Below, one piece after another: positions 42,752 to 51,935 of a DNA stretch of 64,000 bases. A model generated the notes under the pieces. It was not told the origin of the DNA, searched no databases, and saw nothing but the letters and a program-made list of their open reading frames with translations. The first letter of the stretch is position 1. Each line of letters begins with the position of its first letter. A program made the translations under genes and the position numbers. The DNA comes from CCY15215 sp039194995 (GTDB lineage: Bacteria > Cyanobacteriota > Cyanobacteriia > Cyanobacteriales > Spirulinaceae). Location of the stretch: NCBI GenBank assembly GCA_039194995.1, contig JBCCVR010000004.1, forward strand, positions 1-64,000, in the 5' to 3' direction.

Positions 42752-42946
42752 GATATTTTATAGTAGTTTTGCGAACCCGATGCTTACAAACATTTTGCCA
42801 TCTGTGCGGTAAGGCGACAGCGATCGCGAGTTTGACTCGAGAGTGCTTTCGTGCAGATATTGAAGTGATGCAGATAACCCGATCGATGCGATCGCGTGCA
42901 GGAGATAGAATAAAATTAACTGTCAGTCGGATAAGAAATAGCGATC

Positions 42947-43363
42947 GTGGCAAAAGACATTTTTCATCAACAAGTTAAAAGTGCTTTAATCAAGGACGGG
43001 TGGACGATTACTCACGACCCGCTAACCCTCCGCATCAGTGAAGCCGTGAAATTGCAGATCGATTTAGCCGCAGAAAATGCGATCGCAGCAGAACGAGATT
43101 CTGAAAAAATTGCAGTAGAAATTAAGAGTTTTATCGCAGATTCAGATATTAGTGCTTTTCATACCGCACTGGGGCAATATCTCAACTATTATCAAGCCCT
43201 TGAAGAACAAGAGCCAGATCGTCTCCTGTATTTAGCCATTCCTGTGGAGACTTATCGAGATTTTTTTCAACTTCCTTTTATTCAACGAGCGATCGCTCGT
43301 CACCCAATGAATCTCATTATTTATAATCCTAGATTGGAGGAGATCGAAGAATGGATCGCCTAG
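42947..43363 (+). CDS. xisH: XisH family protein
   Basis: 138 residues, GTG start. It begins MAKDIFHQQVKSALIKDGWTITHDPL and contains the EIKSF catalytic-like segment of a restriction-endonuclease fold. XisH and XisI were found as controlling factors for excision of the fdxN element in heterocystous cyanobacteria, but the pair is common in species without that element. Here no nif or fdxN gene is nearby. It overlaps xisI by 13 bases. Confidence 0.93.
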   Translation: MAKDIFHQQVKSALIKDGWTITHDPLTLRISEAVKLQIDLAAENAIAAERDSEKIAVEIKSFIADSDISAFHTALGQYLNYYQALEEQEPDRLLYLAIPVETYRDFFQLPFIQRAIARHPMNLIIYNPRLEEIEEWIA

Positions 43364-43689
43364 AACAATATCGACAATTTATCGAGCAAATTTTAACAGA
43401 ACACGCTCAGATTTCCACAAGCACGGATACAGATGTAAAACCGCAACTGATTTTCGATCGCGAACGAGACCATTATCAGTTATCTTTTGTAGGTTGGCAG
43501 GGAGATAAACGAGTATTTGGACCCGTGATGCACTTTGATATTGAAAATGGCAAAATTTGGGTGCAATATAACGGAACGGAAGAGGCTGTTGCTGAAAGAT
43601 TGGTAGAAATGGGCGTACCCTCTTCAGATATCGTTCTGGGCTTCCATTCTGCTTTTAAACGTCAATTTACACGTTATGCAGTGGATTGA
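43351..43689 (+). CDS. xisI: XisI family protein
   Basis: 112 residues. Typical landmarks are EQYRQFIEQILTEHA at the start, DHYQLSFVGWQGDKRVFGPVMHFDI in the middle and SDIVLGFHSAFKRQFTRYAVD at the end. Always found next to XisH; the two probably act as a complex. Whether they work as a toxin-antitoxin-like pair or a recombination factor is unsettled. Confidence 0.93.
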   Translation: MDRLEQYRQFIEQILTEHAQISTSTDTDVKPQLIFDRERDHYQLSFVGWQGDKRVFGPVMHFDIENGKIWVQYNGTEEAVAERLVEMGVPSSDIVLGFHSAFKRQFTRYAVD

Positions 43690-43691
43690 AA

Positions 43692-43808
43692 GCTAAAACC
43701 TGCTTTCCCGTTTGATAATTTAAGACTCCGGTGGGTTCGTCGCAGAGCAAAACTTAGGAGCATTTAGCGATCGCTCGAGCAATCGTAACCTGTTGCTGTT
43801 TCTTAACT
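43692..43808 (-). pseudogene. Remnant of an ABC transporter ATPase (MacB/LolD/DevA type)
   Basis: Read on the reverse strand, this 117-base stretch translates as KKQQQVTIARAIAKCS, a stop, then VLLCDEPTGVLNYQTGKQVL. That is the segment from just after the signature motif through Walker B of a LolD/MacB-type ATPase, with an in-frame TAA and no upstream or downstream remainder. It is a degraded gene fragment just after xisI. Confidence 0.8.
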
Positions 43809-44119
43809 ATAGCACCTTAAAGAGGCTTCATTAGCATGGGTTAAATTGCGATCGCGAATCCGATTTTTATTTTTTTCAGTCAGAGATTAACCCGATTTCC
43901 AAAGAATGTCAAAGATCTCAATCTTGTTTTCTTCTAAGCGCGATCGTAAAAAATCCCAATTTAACTCATTTTCAGTGGTAATCTACTTCACAAAAAAAAT
44001 ATAAGATCGTTCACTAAAATTTTAGATTTGGATCGCACTAGAAATTCAAAATCTCGAAGACCATAAAAATGTAATCGACACAAGACCTAACACATAAAGT
44101 TCTCAAGGAGGTTGTACCA
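43809..44119. other. Intergenic region with possible gene relics
   Basis: About 310 bases. The reverse strand at 43890-43985 translates as TTENELNWDFLRSRLEENKI... ending in DILWKSG-stop, which looks protein-like but has no start codon, so it may be another decayed gene end. The remainder is A/T-rich. Confidence 0.35.
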
Positions 44120-44377
44120 ATGAAAACTTACCAACTGAAAAAAAACAAATGGAAAATTGTTGGTGTGTGGATTGGTGGGGGTCGCCGGATCTACTGTACG
44201 GTAGAAACTAACCGACAATGTCGGTGGCGACGAGGAACGATTCCCGGGTGGGGTAAGTTCACCGAACAACACTCAACAATTCTTCTGGGCATTTTTGCTT
44301 TTTTACAAGTGAAATCACCCGTTGATACAGTTTGCAAAACATCTTTTCAGAAAGAAGATGTAGGTTGGGTTGAATAA
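44120..44377 (+). CDS. Possible small basic protein with strong ribosome binding site
   Basis: 85 residues. The start is preceded by CAAGGAGGTTGTACC, a near-perfect Shine-Dalgarno with good spacing. The first half is basic and aromatic (KKNKWKIVGVWIGGG, CRWRRGTIPGWG). The second half is less protein-like, so the true gene may be shorter or decayed. No family recognised. Confidence 0.4.
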   Translation: MKTYQLKKNKWKIVGVWIGGGRRIYCTVETNRQCRWRRGTIPGWGKFTEQHSTILLGIFAFLQVKSPVDTVCKTSFQKEDVGWVE

Positions 44378-44391
44378 ACATAATTTTTCTG

Positions 44392-44419
44392 AGTCGGGTT
44401 GAGATAAAGCAACCCGACT
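44392..44419. terminator. Hairpin downstream of dnaK
   Basis: AGTCGGGTTG-AGATAAAG-CAACCCGACT, a perfect 10-bp stem between the convergent small ORF and dnaK. Lacks a strong U-tract on either strand; likely 3' end structure of dnaK. Confidence 0.65.
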
Positions 44420-44466
44420 TATTAACTGTAGGGATGCAAAATTTTAAGTCCCTATAAATACCCGAA

Positions 44467-46344
44467 TTATGCAGCAGAATCGACAAAATCAACATCGATG
44501 ATATCATCATCAGTTTTGGTATTTTGTGCCGTTTCTTCGTTAGAATTGGCATACATGGCATTGCCGATTTGCATTAGGGTTTGTTTCAATTCATCGCTGA
44601 GAGACTTCAGGCGATCGCTCTCTTCTTTTTCGATCGCATCTCGTAACTGTTGGATGAGATTTTCGGCGCGATCGCGATCTTCCGAAGCAACTCGATCGCC
44701 TAGATCGTTCAGTTGTTTCTCGGCTTGATAAACTAAGGAATCCGCCGTATTTTTGGCATCGATTTGCTCTCGGCGTTTCTTATCTGCTTCTGCGTTTCGT
44801 TCCGCATCTTTCATCATGCGATCGACTTCTTTTTCATCCAAAGTTGAGGCTCCGGAAATGGTAATCGATTGCTCTTTTCCAGTGGCTTTATCTTTCGCAG
44901 AAACCGCTAGCACGCCATTAGCATCAATATCGAAGGTGACTTCAATTTGCGGTACGCCACGCGGTGCGGGGGGAATGCCATCCAAACGGAATGTTCCCAA
45001 ACTCTTGTTATCATTGGCGAATTCTCGTTCCCCTTGCAAAACGTGAATTTCCACATTGGGTTGACTGTCCGCCGCCGTCGAAAACACCTCCGATTTTTTG
45101 CTGGGAATGGTGGTATTGCGAGGAATAATAGGAGTCATGACCCCGCCCAAAGTTTCCACGCCCAAAGAGAGAGGCGTAACGTCTAACAAAAGTACGTTGC
45201 TCACTTCTCCACCGAGAACGCCCCCTTGAATGGCAGCACCCACAGCGACCACTTCATCGGGGTTGACCCCCTGACAGGGTTCTTTTCCAGTAATGCGCTT
45301 TACGAGGTCTTGCACGGCGGGAATGCGGGTCGAACCACCCACCAAAACCACCTCATCGATGCGATCGGCGGAAAGTTTGGCATCTTTTAACGCCTGTTCG
45401 ACGGGAATGCGACAGCGATCTAACAGATCCGCAGACATCTCCTCGAATTTCGCCCGCGTTAGGGTCATTTCGATGTGTTGGGGACCTTCTGGGGTGGCGG
45501 TGATAAAGGGCAGGCTGATGGATGTTTGCGTTGCGCTGGAAAGTTCGATTTTTGCCTTTTCTGCGGCTTCCGTCAGGCGTTGTAAGGCTTGCTTATCTTT
45601 GCGGAGATCGATACCGCGATCGCCCTTAAATTCATTCGCTAACCAATCTACAATTTGCTTATCGAAATCATCCCCGCCAAGATGGGTATCCCCAGAAGTC
45701 GAAAGCACCTCAAAAATCCCTTCTCCGACATCGAGAACGGAAACATCAAAAGTTCCCCCTCCCAAGTCAAAAACGAGGATAGTTTCATTACTTTTCTTAT
45801 CCAACCCGTAAGCCAAGGCTGCGGCGGTGGGTTCGTTAATAATACGCAGCACTTCTAAGCCCGCAATTTTTCCCGCATCTTGAGTCGCTTGGCGTTGGGA
45901 ATCATTAAAATAAGCCGGGACAGTGACGACAGCTTGCGTAACTTTTTCGCCGAGGTAGGTGCTGGCATCATCGGCCAGTTTTCGCAACACTTGGGCGGAA
46001 ATTTCTTCCGGGGAAAATTCGCGTTTCGCTTGGGGACAGTTTAATTTAACATTACCATTGCGATCGCGCTTGACCTGATAAGCAACTTCTTTACTTTCTT
46101 GTTGAATTTCATCATATTTGCGCCCGAGAAAGCGCTTAACCGAATAAAAAGTATTATCGGGGTTCATCACCGCTTGTCGCTTGGCAATTTGTCCCGCGAG
46201 GCGATCGCCATTTTTGGTATAAGAAACCACGGAAGGCGTAGTACGATGACCTTCAGCATTCGCAATTACTGTCGGCTGTCCGCCTTCAATCACTGCAACA
46301 CAAGAGTTCGTCGTTCCGAGGTCAATTCCAACAATTTTAGACAT
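44467..46344 (-). CDS. dnaK: Chaperone DnaK (Hsp70), DnaK2-like
   Basis: 625 residues. ATPase lobe motifs VGIDLGTTNSCVAV, VPAYFNDSQRQAT, FDLGGGTFDVS and VLVGGSTRIP are all present. The substrate-binding domain follows, then a lid and an acidic tail ending DDDIIDVDFVDSAA. The sequence follows the cyanobacterial DnaK2 type, the main heat-inducible Hsp70. The small heat-shock gene lies upstream on the same strand, so they may share heat-stress control. No dnaJ or grpE in the window. Confidence 0.96.
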   Translation of the reverse strand: MSKIVGIDLGTTNSCVAVIEGGQPTVIANAEGHRTTPSVVSYTKNGDRLAGQIAKRQAVMNPDNTFYSVKRFLGRKYDEIQQESKEVAYQVKRDRNGNVKLNCPQAKREFSPEEISAQVLRKLADDASTYLGEKVTQAVVTVPAYFNDSQRQATQDAGKIAGLEVLRIINEPTAAALAYGLDKKSNETILVFDLGGGTFDVSVLDVGEGIFEVLSTSGDTHLGGDDFDKQIVDWLANEFKGDRGIDLRKDKQALQRLTEAAEKAKIELSSATQTSISLPFITATPEGPQHIEMTLTRAKFEEMSADLLDRCRIPVEQALKDAKLSADRIDEVVLVGGSTRIPAVQDLVKRITGKEPCQGVNPDEVVAVGAAIQGGVLGGEVSNVLLLDVTPLSLGVETLGGVMTPIIPRNTTIPSKKSEVFSTAADSQPNVEIHVLQGEREFANDNKSLGTFRLDGIPPAPRGVPQIEVTFDIDANGVLAVSAKDKATGKEQSITISGASTLDEKEVDRMMKDAERNAEADKKRREQIDAKNTADSLVYQAEKQLNDLGDRVASEDRDRAENLIQQLRDAIEKEESDRLKSLSDELKQTLMQIGNAMYANSNEETAQNTKTDDDIIDVDFVDSAA

Positions 46345-46378
46345 ATTTTTTCTCCGATTTCGTACTGGGGATGGGATC

Positions 46379-46397
46379 GGGCGGGAGTGACCCGCCC
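46379..46397. terminator. GC hairpin between hsp20 and dnaK
   Basis: GGGCGGG-AGTGA-CCCGCCC in the 107-base gap between hsp20 and dnaK. Without a U-tract, it may attenuate read-through or stabilise the upstream transcript. Confidence 0.5.
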
Positions 46398-46451
46398 TTA
46401 GATTAAACTAAAGTGTTAAAGTGCCGTTTTTTCTGGCAGTTGCAAAGGCGC

Positions 46452-46886
46452 TTAGTTGAGAGCAACTTTGACAACTTTATTCTTTTCTTCTTCTGCTTTG
46501 GGTAGGGTGAGATGAAGAATGCCATTGGTGTATTCAGCAGTCACGCTGGTGTTTTGAATGCGGACGGGAAGGGGAATGACGCGCTGAAAACTACCGTAAT
46601 AGAATTCGCTGCGTTTTACGCCACCTTCTTCCACTTTCTTTTCCGCCTTGCGTTCGCCACTGATAGAAACGGCTTCGGCTGTTGCTTGAATCTCGATATC
46701 TTTAGCATCGAGACCGGGAACTTCGAGTTTGAGTAGAACGGCTTCTGAAGTTTCTTCAAGTTCCGCAGCCGGAACAAAGTTTACATTCATGCGATCGGGG
46801 ACAATTCGCGCATCGTCAAAAATGCGATTCATTTCCCGATGCAAGCGATCGATTTCTTGGAAGGGTTGAAAACGAATCAGGTTCAT
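46452..46886 (-). CDS. hspA: Small heat-shock protein Hsp20
   Basis: 144 residues. The alpha-crystallin domain spans about 40-140 with LKLEVPGLDAKDIEIQATAEAVSISGERK and the C-terminal strand TNGILHLTLPKAEEEKNKVVKVALN. The N-terminus MNLIRFQPFQEIDRLHREMNRIFDD is typical of cyanobacterial HspA, which holds unfolded proteins and stabilises thylakoid membranes in heat. I found no CIRCE element upstream. Confidence 0.93.
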   Translation of the reverse strand: MNLIRFQPFQEIDRLHREMNRIFDDARIVPDRMNVNFVPAAELEETSEAVLLKLEVPGLDAKDIEIQATAEAVSISGERKAEKKVEEGGVKRSEFYYGSFQRVIPLPVRIQNTSVTAEYTNGILHLTLPKAEEEKNKVVKVALN

Positions 46887-47348
46887 AATATTAATCTCCG
46901 AAGTTGTCTTTTCTATTCTTTCAGGCGTTTACTTTGCTTGCCTTTGGTTACTACTTTAGCGAGTGAAAACTGTTAAGTCAGTGTGGTTTTAACGAATTAA
47001 AAATTCAAGGTTTCCGAACCTATTTCGTTGATTTTCGGTTTACCGAACTAGGTTTTTTGGTTTTGCGATCGCTGTATTCAGGTATTAGCAAGATGACAAA
47101 TTTATCGAATCTATAAAACCCTGAAATTATTCCAAACTCTAATGTTGGGTTAATGGCGATCGGGAGTTTGACAAAAAATGAGTCCTATGGGTTTGGGAAC
47201 TATTGAATCGGGTATCAAACCAACTGAAAGGCGTGATAACATATCTGGGGCGCAATTGCAGGTTGATAATGTTCCTCTTATTCTTCCAGTAGGCTGCGCT
47301 TCCCTCAATGGTACTGTTTCCTAGGGGTGTTTTTATACGTTAAAAATC
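46887..47348. other. Intergenic region between hsp20 and molybdoenzyme
   Basis: 462 bases between divergent genes. It should hold the heat-shock promoter and that of the molybdoenzyme. No RNA gene, CIRCE repeat or supported open frame was seen. Confidence 0.4.
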
Positions 47349-49874
47349 ATGACATCTAACCGTCAAAAAAACTCGCGCCGGAATTTTCTCAAGGATATGG
47401 CCGTAGGTGCGGCTGCTGTAACAGGGGCAGATCTCCTCAAAAATCAGAAGCCCGTTGAGGCTTCCAGCGATGGTGTTTATCCAGCTAAGCCCGTCGATAA
47501 TGCCCAACCCCAAGAATTTGATTTTACCCAGCAGTCCGGGGCATTGCAGCCCGATCGCATTGTCAATAGTGCCTGTCAGTTCTGTAATAGTTTGTGTCGC
47601 TTAAAAGTTCACCTTAAAGATGGGCGCATCATCGACGTGACCGGGGAATCCGAGGATCCGGTGCAGGCGGGGGGATTTTGCGTTAAAGGTCCCATGATGA
47701 CCCAATTGGTTTACAATCGCTTCCGTCTGACTCGTCCCCTTAAACGAGTCGGGGGGGCAAAGGGGTCTTCAGACTCCAAGTTTGAGCCGATTAGTTGGGA
47801 TGAAGCCTTAGAAACGATCGCCCGCAAATTTTTAGCCCTGCGAGATACCGGGGAGGCTCGGGCGATCGCCAACAAAACCTCCGGTCGCCTGCCACGAGGG
47901 ACGGGATCTCTGGTGGGGCGCTACTTTACCTTATTGGGCAGTCCCAACAACACGGATGTGGGGCCAGTCTGTAACGATGCGGGGGCCAATGCCTTAACCT
48001 GGACTTTTGGCATGGGCAATTTTACCAATGGCTACGGTGTCGATCGCAATATCGGTCAAGAAGACTTAGGATCGGCCAAATGTTTTCTATTTCTAGGCAC
48101 CAATCAGGCAGAAACCCATCCGGTCACGTTTGCCTATCTCCTCAGAAGTCGTGCGAAAACCAATGCAAAGTTAATCGTCATCGATCCCCGCTTAACCCCC
48201 ACAGGAGCCGAGGCGGATGAGTGGCTTGCCCCCAAACCCCATACGGATTTAGCCTTGGTTCTGGGGATGCTCCATCACATTGTCAGCAATAACCTGTACG
48301 ATGCGGAATTCGTACGGCAATGGGTGCTAGGCTTTGAAGAACTCAAGGCGCATCTATTGGAAAACGAGTATACCCCCGAATGGGCGGCAACCATTGCCGA
48401 CGTACCCGCCGATCGCATCCGCGATATTGCCACGACCTATGCCACCGCCAAACCCGCCGCTATCTTCTGCAATGCGGGCATTTCCCACCAGTTGGGGGCA
48501 TTCGATACCTACCGCGCTCTGTCCTTCCTCGCGGCGATTACGGGCAATATCGGCGTTTCTGGTGGGGGTTGCAACTTCATGCACAACACTTGGCCTGGCG
48601 GACTGAACTTACCTCCCATGACCGCCACTGTACCCGAAAAACCCGTCGCGTTGCCCGTGGGCCCGGATTACTTTGCCGAGTCGATTTTGACTGAGAAACC
48701 TTATGGGTTGAAGGCGATCGTGACCCAAGGAAACCCCCTCGTTGCCTGCGCCAATAACAAAAAAGTGCAAACCGCCTATCAGCAACTCGACTTTTATGTT
48801 TACACCGGATTGTTTATGGAAGAGTCGGCCTATTATGCCGATATTATTCTCCCCGTGACCAGTGGCTTTGAGATGGAAACGGTCTATATGCGCCGGGACG
48901 ATCGCGCCATTCGCTGGCAAAAGCAAGTAGTTTCCCCAGTAGGGGAGTCCAAACCCGATTGGCACATCTGGATCGATCTGGCTCATGCAACGGCGAAACT
49001 GGATCGGCAAAACCCCCCAGAATACTGGACGGAGCATTTTCCCCTCGCTTGGAAAGATTATGGCAACCTGTGGGCGACTTTCGTGGAAAATACTCCCAGT
49101 ATGGGAGGCATGACCCAAGCGCGCATGGAACGGAGTGCAGAACCCTTACAATATCCTTGCCCCTCCCCCGATCGCCCCGCAGTCAGTACCCTCTATCTCG
49201 ATCATCTCTCTTGGTATCAAGCGGTGGAGTCCCTCGATCCCAATCAAAAGGGCAAACGGTTTTTAACCCCCAGTGGCAAAGTCGAGATTTACACCGCCGA
49301 ACTCGAAGCGCAGTTAAGCACGGTCGGTCACAGTGCCTTACCTCGTTTTTACACCCATCCGGAGGTCACGGGGGGACACCCTTCTATCGAATATAGTCGC
49401 GAATTGGTGCAAAATCCCGTCAATCCTCAAGCCCTAACCCTTAAAGCCAGCCTCGGCAAACCCGCATCGGAAGTCATACACGAAGAATATCCCCTCATGG
49501 GCATGACAGGCCGGCCAAGTGTGGTACATTTTCACTCCGTGACCCAGTGGACTTATACGGGCAAGCAAATGAATGGCATCCGGCTGATTCAAATTCACCC
49601 CGAAACCGCCCGCGCCGCAGGGATTAATCAAGGCGATCGCATCAGGGTGGAGAGCCCGAGGGGAGCGATCGAGGGCACGGCTTTGCTCTGGGAACAGATT
49701 CGCAAGGACACGATTTTTATCCCGAACTGGTTCGGTCCCAAACAAGAAGTCGCTTTAGAGTTGGGCACCCCTCTCTACGAACCAGCTAGCGTGTTAATTG
49801 ACGATCGCTACTACGATAATCTATCCGGTCAGCAAGCCTACAAATGCTTTGCCTGCCGCGTCGAAAAAGTCTAA
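47349..49874 (+). CDS. Tat-exported molybdopterin oxidoreductase (Psr/Phs-like)
   Basis: 841 residues. The twin-arginine signal SRRNFLKDM (9-17) directs export of the folded enzyme. A [4Fe-4S] site is formed by Cys76, 79, 83 and 111 (CX2CX3CX27C). The bis-MGD-binding domains follow; Cys208 in SPNNTDVGPVCNDAG stands where polysulfide/thiosulfate reductases have the Mo-ligating Cys. The C-terminal dinucleotide-binding domain is present. No electron-transfer or membrane subunit is adjacent, so the redox partner and substrate (sulfur, nitrogen or arsenic compound) are unknown. Confidence 0.87.
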   Translation: MTSNRQKNSRRNFLKDMAVGAAAVTGADLLKNQKPVEASSDGVYPAKPVDNAQPQEFDFTQQSGALQPDRIVNSACQFCNSLCRLKVHLKDGRIIDVTGESEDPVQAGGFCVKGPMMTQLVYNRFRLTRPLKRVGGAKGSSDSKFEPISWDEALETIARKFLALRDTGEARAIANKTSGRLPRGTGSLVGRYFTLLGSPNNTDVGPVCNDAGANALTWTFGMGNFTNGYGVDRNIGQEDLGSAKCFLFLGTNQAETHPVTFAYLLRSRAKTNAKLIVIDPRLTPTGAEADEWLAPKPHTDLALVLGMLHHIVSNNLYDAEFVRQWVLGFEELKAHLLENEYTPEWAATIADVPADRIRDIATTYATAKPAAIFCNAGISHQLGAFDTYRALSFLAAITGNIGVSGGGCNFMHNTWPGGLNLPPMTATVPEKPVALPVGPDYFAESILTEKPYGLKAIVTQGNPLVACANNKKVQTAYQQLDFYVYTGLFMEESAYYADIILPVTSGFEMETVYMRRDDRAIRWQKQVVSPVGESKPDWHIWIDLAHATAKLDRQNPPEYWTEHFPLAWKDYGNLWATFVENTPSMGGMTQARMERSAEPLQYPCPSPDRPAVSTLYLDHLSWYQAVESLDPNQKGKRFLTPSGKVEIYTAELEAQLSTVGHSALPRFYTHPEVTGGHPSIEYSRELVQNPVNPQALTLKASLGKPASEVIHEEYPLMGMTGRPSVVHFHSVTQWTYTGKQMNGIRLIQIHPETARAAGINQGDRIRVESPRGAIEGTALLWEQIRKDTIFIPNWFGPKQEVALELGTPLYEPASVLIDDRYYDNLSGQQAYKCFACRVEKV

Positions 49875-49880
49875 CAATTC

Positions 49881-49907
49881 TAGGGGGTGTGTTATTAATG
49901 CACCCTA
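49881..49907. terminator. Imperfect hairpin between molybdoenzyme gene and kaiC
   Basis: TAGGGGGTG pairs imperfectly with CACCCTA around an A/T loop in the 45-base gap between the convergent genes. Plausible shared terminator. Confidence 0.45.
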
Positions 49908-49919
49908 CAAAATTTGCGA

Positions 49920-51485
49920 TTATTTCTCCTCGGTACTCTTTCCCGATACCCCGCGAATGATGCGCGAAAGTTCCGTTTTTTCGTCCACGCTAATGCGCGT
50001 TGGCGAACCGCTAATAATGCCCTCGTAATTGCGGAAGGAATCTTTAATATCGGGACCTTCGGAACTGATGGTATATTCGCGAATACCTTTATCATGCCAA
50101 GAACCGCGCATTTTAAAGACATTAATTGCCCTCGACATTTCCCCACGAATCTCTACATATTGTAACATAATAATGGTATCGGTAATCGTGGAAATATGAG
50201 ACTCGGTAATCGAATTCGATCCCATAAATTGATCCGTTGTATTGGTGAAAAAGCCCGTAATTTCTTCTTGCTTGGCATATCCCGTTACCCCAATTACAAA
50301 CTGTCGAAAAGCATTATTCGTCACACCTCGCGCCATTGCTGACAAAGAATCGATCGCAATCCGAGACGGTTTAAACTCTTCAATCTCCGATTTTATCATC
50401 TGTAAGTGATCTTCCAATCCCGCCGATTCGGGATAGGTACAGAGCAGTTTTAACAATCCTCTCTGCTCCATTTCTTCAAAATTAACCCCCCAAGAATTGG
50501 CATTACGAGATAGTTGAGCGCGAGACTCTTCATAAGCAAATAAAATCGCTCGTTCTCCTTGCCTACAGCCTTCTTGAAGAAACTTACTCACCAATAGCGT
50601 TTTCCCCGTTCCCGTCGCACCTGTTGCCAAGATAATAGAATCTTTAAAGAACCCGCCGCCGCACATTTCATCCAAAGTTTTAACCCCCGAAGATATGCGA
50701 ACGTTAGAGGAACGCTGAGTTAAACGCATTGCTCCCAAGGGGAAGATATTAATCCCGTCGTTGGTAATCGTAAAAGGATATTCTCCTTTCATATGGGTCG
50801 TTCCCCGCAGCTTTAGAATTTCAATCGTTCGCCTGCGTCGTTCCCCTTCAATTACATTTCGTAAAATAATGACATTATCGGAGACGAATTCTTCTACCCC
50901 GAAACGTGCCACTGGACCGTATTCATCGATTCGTTCCGTGGTCATAATCGACGTTACGCCAATTTGCTTGAGCCGCGCGACGAGGCGAAAAATTTCCCGT
51001 CTCACCACCGATGCGCCTTCATATTGTTGAAAAACCGCCGTAACCGAATCAATCGAAACCCGTTTGGCTTTGTATTTTTTAATAGCGTATTGAATGCGTT
51101 CGATTAATGCTGAAAGATCGAAATTGCCAACGACTTCTTGACCTTCAGGATCGGGAGACGCATCGAGAATGAAGAGTTTACCGCGATCGACCAGTTCTTG
51201 CAATTCCCAACCGAAACTGCAAGCATTGGTAATAATATCTTGGGGGGACTCTTCAAAGGTCACAAAAATTCCCGCTTCCCCAAATTGTTCGATCCCGTTA
51301 TAGAGGAACTGTGTTGCGAGTAAAGTTTTTCCCGTCCCTGACGTTCCGCTTGCTAAAGTCGTTCTCCCGACGGGCATTCCACCATGGCTGATTTCGTCAA
51401 ATCCTTCGATCATCGTCCGGATTTTTCGAACCCCTTTGAGATTGGTTTGACCGTTGGCTTGTTCGTTAGGATTTGCTTGATTCAT
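49920..51485 (-). CDS. kaiC: Circadian clock ATPase/kinase KaiC
   Basis: 521 residues from the ATG at 51485 (an upstream ATG at 51500 adds five). Two RecA-like lobes: CI with GTSGTGKT and catalytic Glu pair FEESPQD, CII with GATGTGKT and YEESRAQ. The autophosphorylation Ser-Thr pair is in SHISTITDTII. KaiC is the core oscillator whose phosphorylation cycles over about 24 hours with KaiA and KaiB. The A-loop and C-terminal tail for KaiA binding are present. Confidence 0.98.
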   Translation of the reverse strand: MNQANPNEQANGQTNLKGVRKIRTMIEGFDEISHGGMPVGRTTLASGTSGTGKTLLATQFLYNGIEQFGEAGIFVTFEESPQDIITNACSFGWELQELVDRGKLFILDASPDPEGQEVVGNFDLSALIERIQYAIKKYKAKRVSIDSVTAVFQQYEGASVVRREIFRLVARLKQIGVTSIMTTERIDEYGPVARFGVEEFVSDNVIILRNVIEGERRRRTIEILKLRGTTHMKGEYPFTITNDGINIFPLGAMRLTQRSSNVRISSGVKTLDEMCGGGFFKDSIILATGATGTGKTLLVSKFLQEGCRQGERAILFAYEESRAQLSRNANSWGVNFEEMEQRGLLKLLCTYPESAGLEDHLQMIKSEIEEFKPSRIAIDSLSAMARGVTNNAFRQFVIGVTGYAKQEEITGFFTNTTDQFMGSNSITESHISTITDTIIMLQYVEIRGEMSRAINVFKMRGSWHDKGIREYTISSEGPDIKDSFRNYEGIISGSPTRISVDEKTELSRIIRGVSGKSTEEK

Positions 51486-51571
51486 TGACGAGTTTTCCAA
51501 AAAATAAATTTACTAAATGCAGTTTTAAAGAATGAATTAAAAAGAAAAATCAAAAAAATTTTGGACTTGGG

Positions 51572-51874
51572 TTAGGCTTCCGAGATTTCCTCGTAGAGTA
51601 GATCTAGACCGATCAAAACTTTTTCGCGATCGGAAAGATCTCCTATAATTTTCCGCACGGGAGGGGGCAATACTTTAGAGAGGGTCGGCGTGGCTAAGAT
51701 TTTATCTTCTTCGGCAAGTTGGGGATTTTTGAGAACGTCAATGACTTTGAGGGCGTAAACTCCTTGAAAATCTTGCTCCAGAATTGTTTTTAAGGTTTTT
51801 AAAGCTCTAGCAGAGTTGGGGGTATTTCCGGCAACATAGAGCTTAAGCACATACGTTTTTTTCGAGAGACTCAT
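51572..51874 (-). CDS. kaiB: Circadian clock protein KaiB
   Basis: 100 residues, start MSLSKKTYVLKLYVAGNTPNSARAL, with the ATPTLSKVLPPPVRKIIGDL core needed for the fold switch to the KaiC-binding state. KaiB binds CI of KaiC at night and sequesters KaiA. Spaced 86 bases before kaiC, in the usual kaiBC arrangement. Confidence 0.98.
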   Translation of the reverse strand: MSLSKKTYVLKLYVAGNTPNSARALKTLKTILEQDFQGVYALKVIDVLKNPQLAEEDKILATPTLSKVLPPPVRKIIGDLSDREKVLIGLDLLYEEISEA

Positions 51875-51935
51875 AGATTGATAAGGAATGAGGGGTTAAC
51901 AGCAATAAACTAGCAGCTTAACGTACCTTAAGATT

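Noticed and set aside
45293..45811. 172-codon frame antisense to dnaK
   Set aside because: Ser/Arg-rich shadow of the dnaK coding strand.
46887..47348. CIRCE element for heat-shock genes
   Set aside because: No TTAGCACTC-N9-GAGTGCTAA could be found; a TTAGCGAGTG string near 46960 is not close enough.
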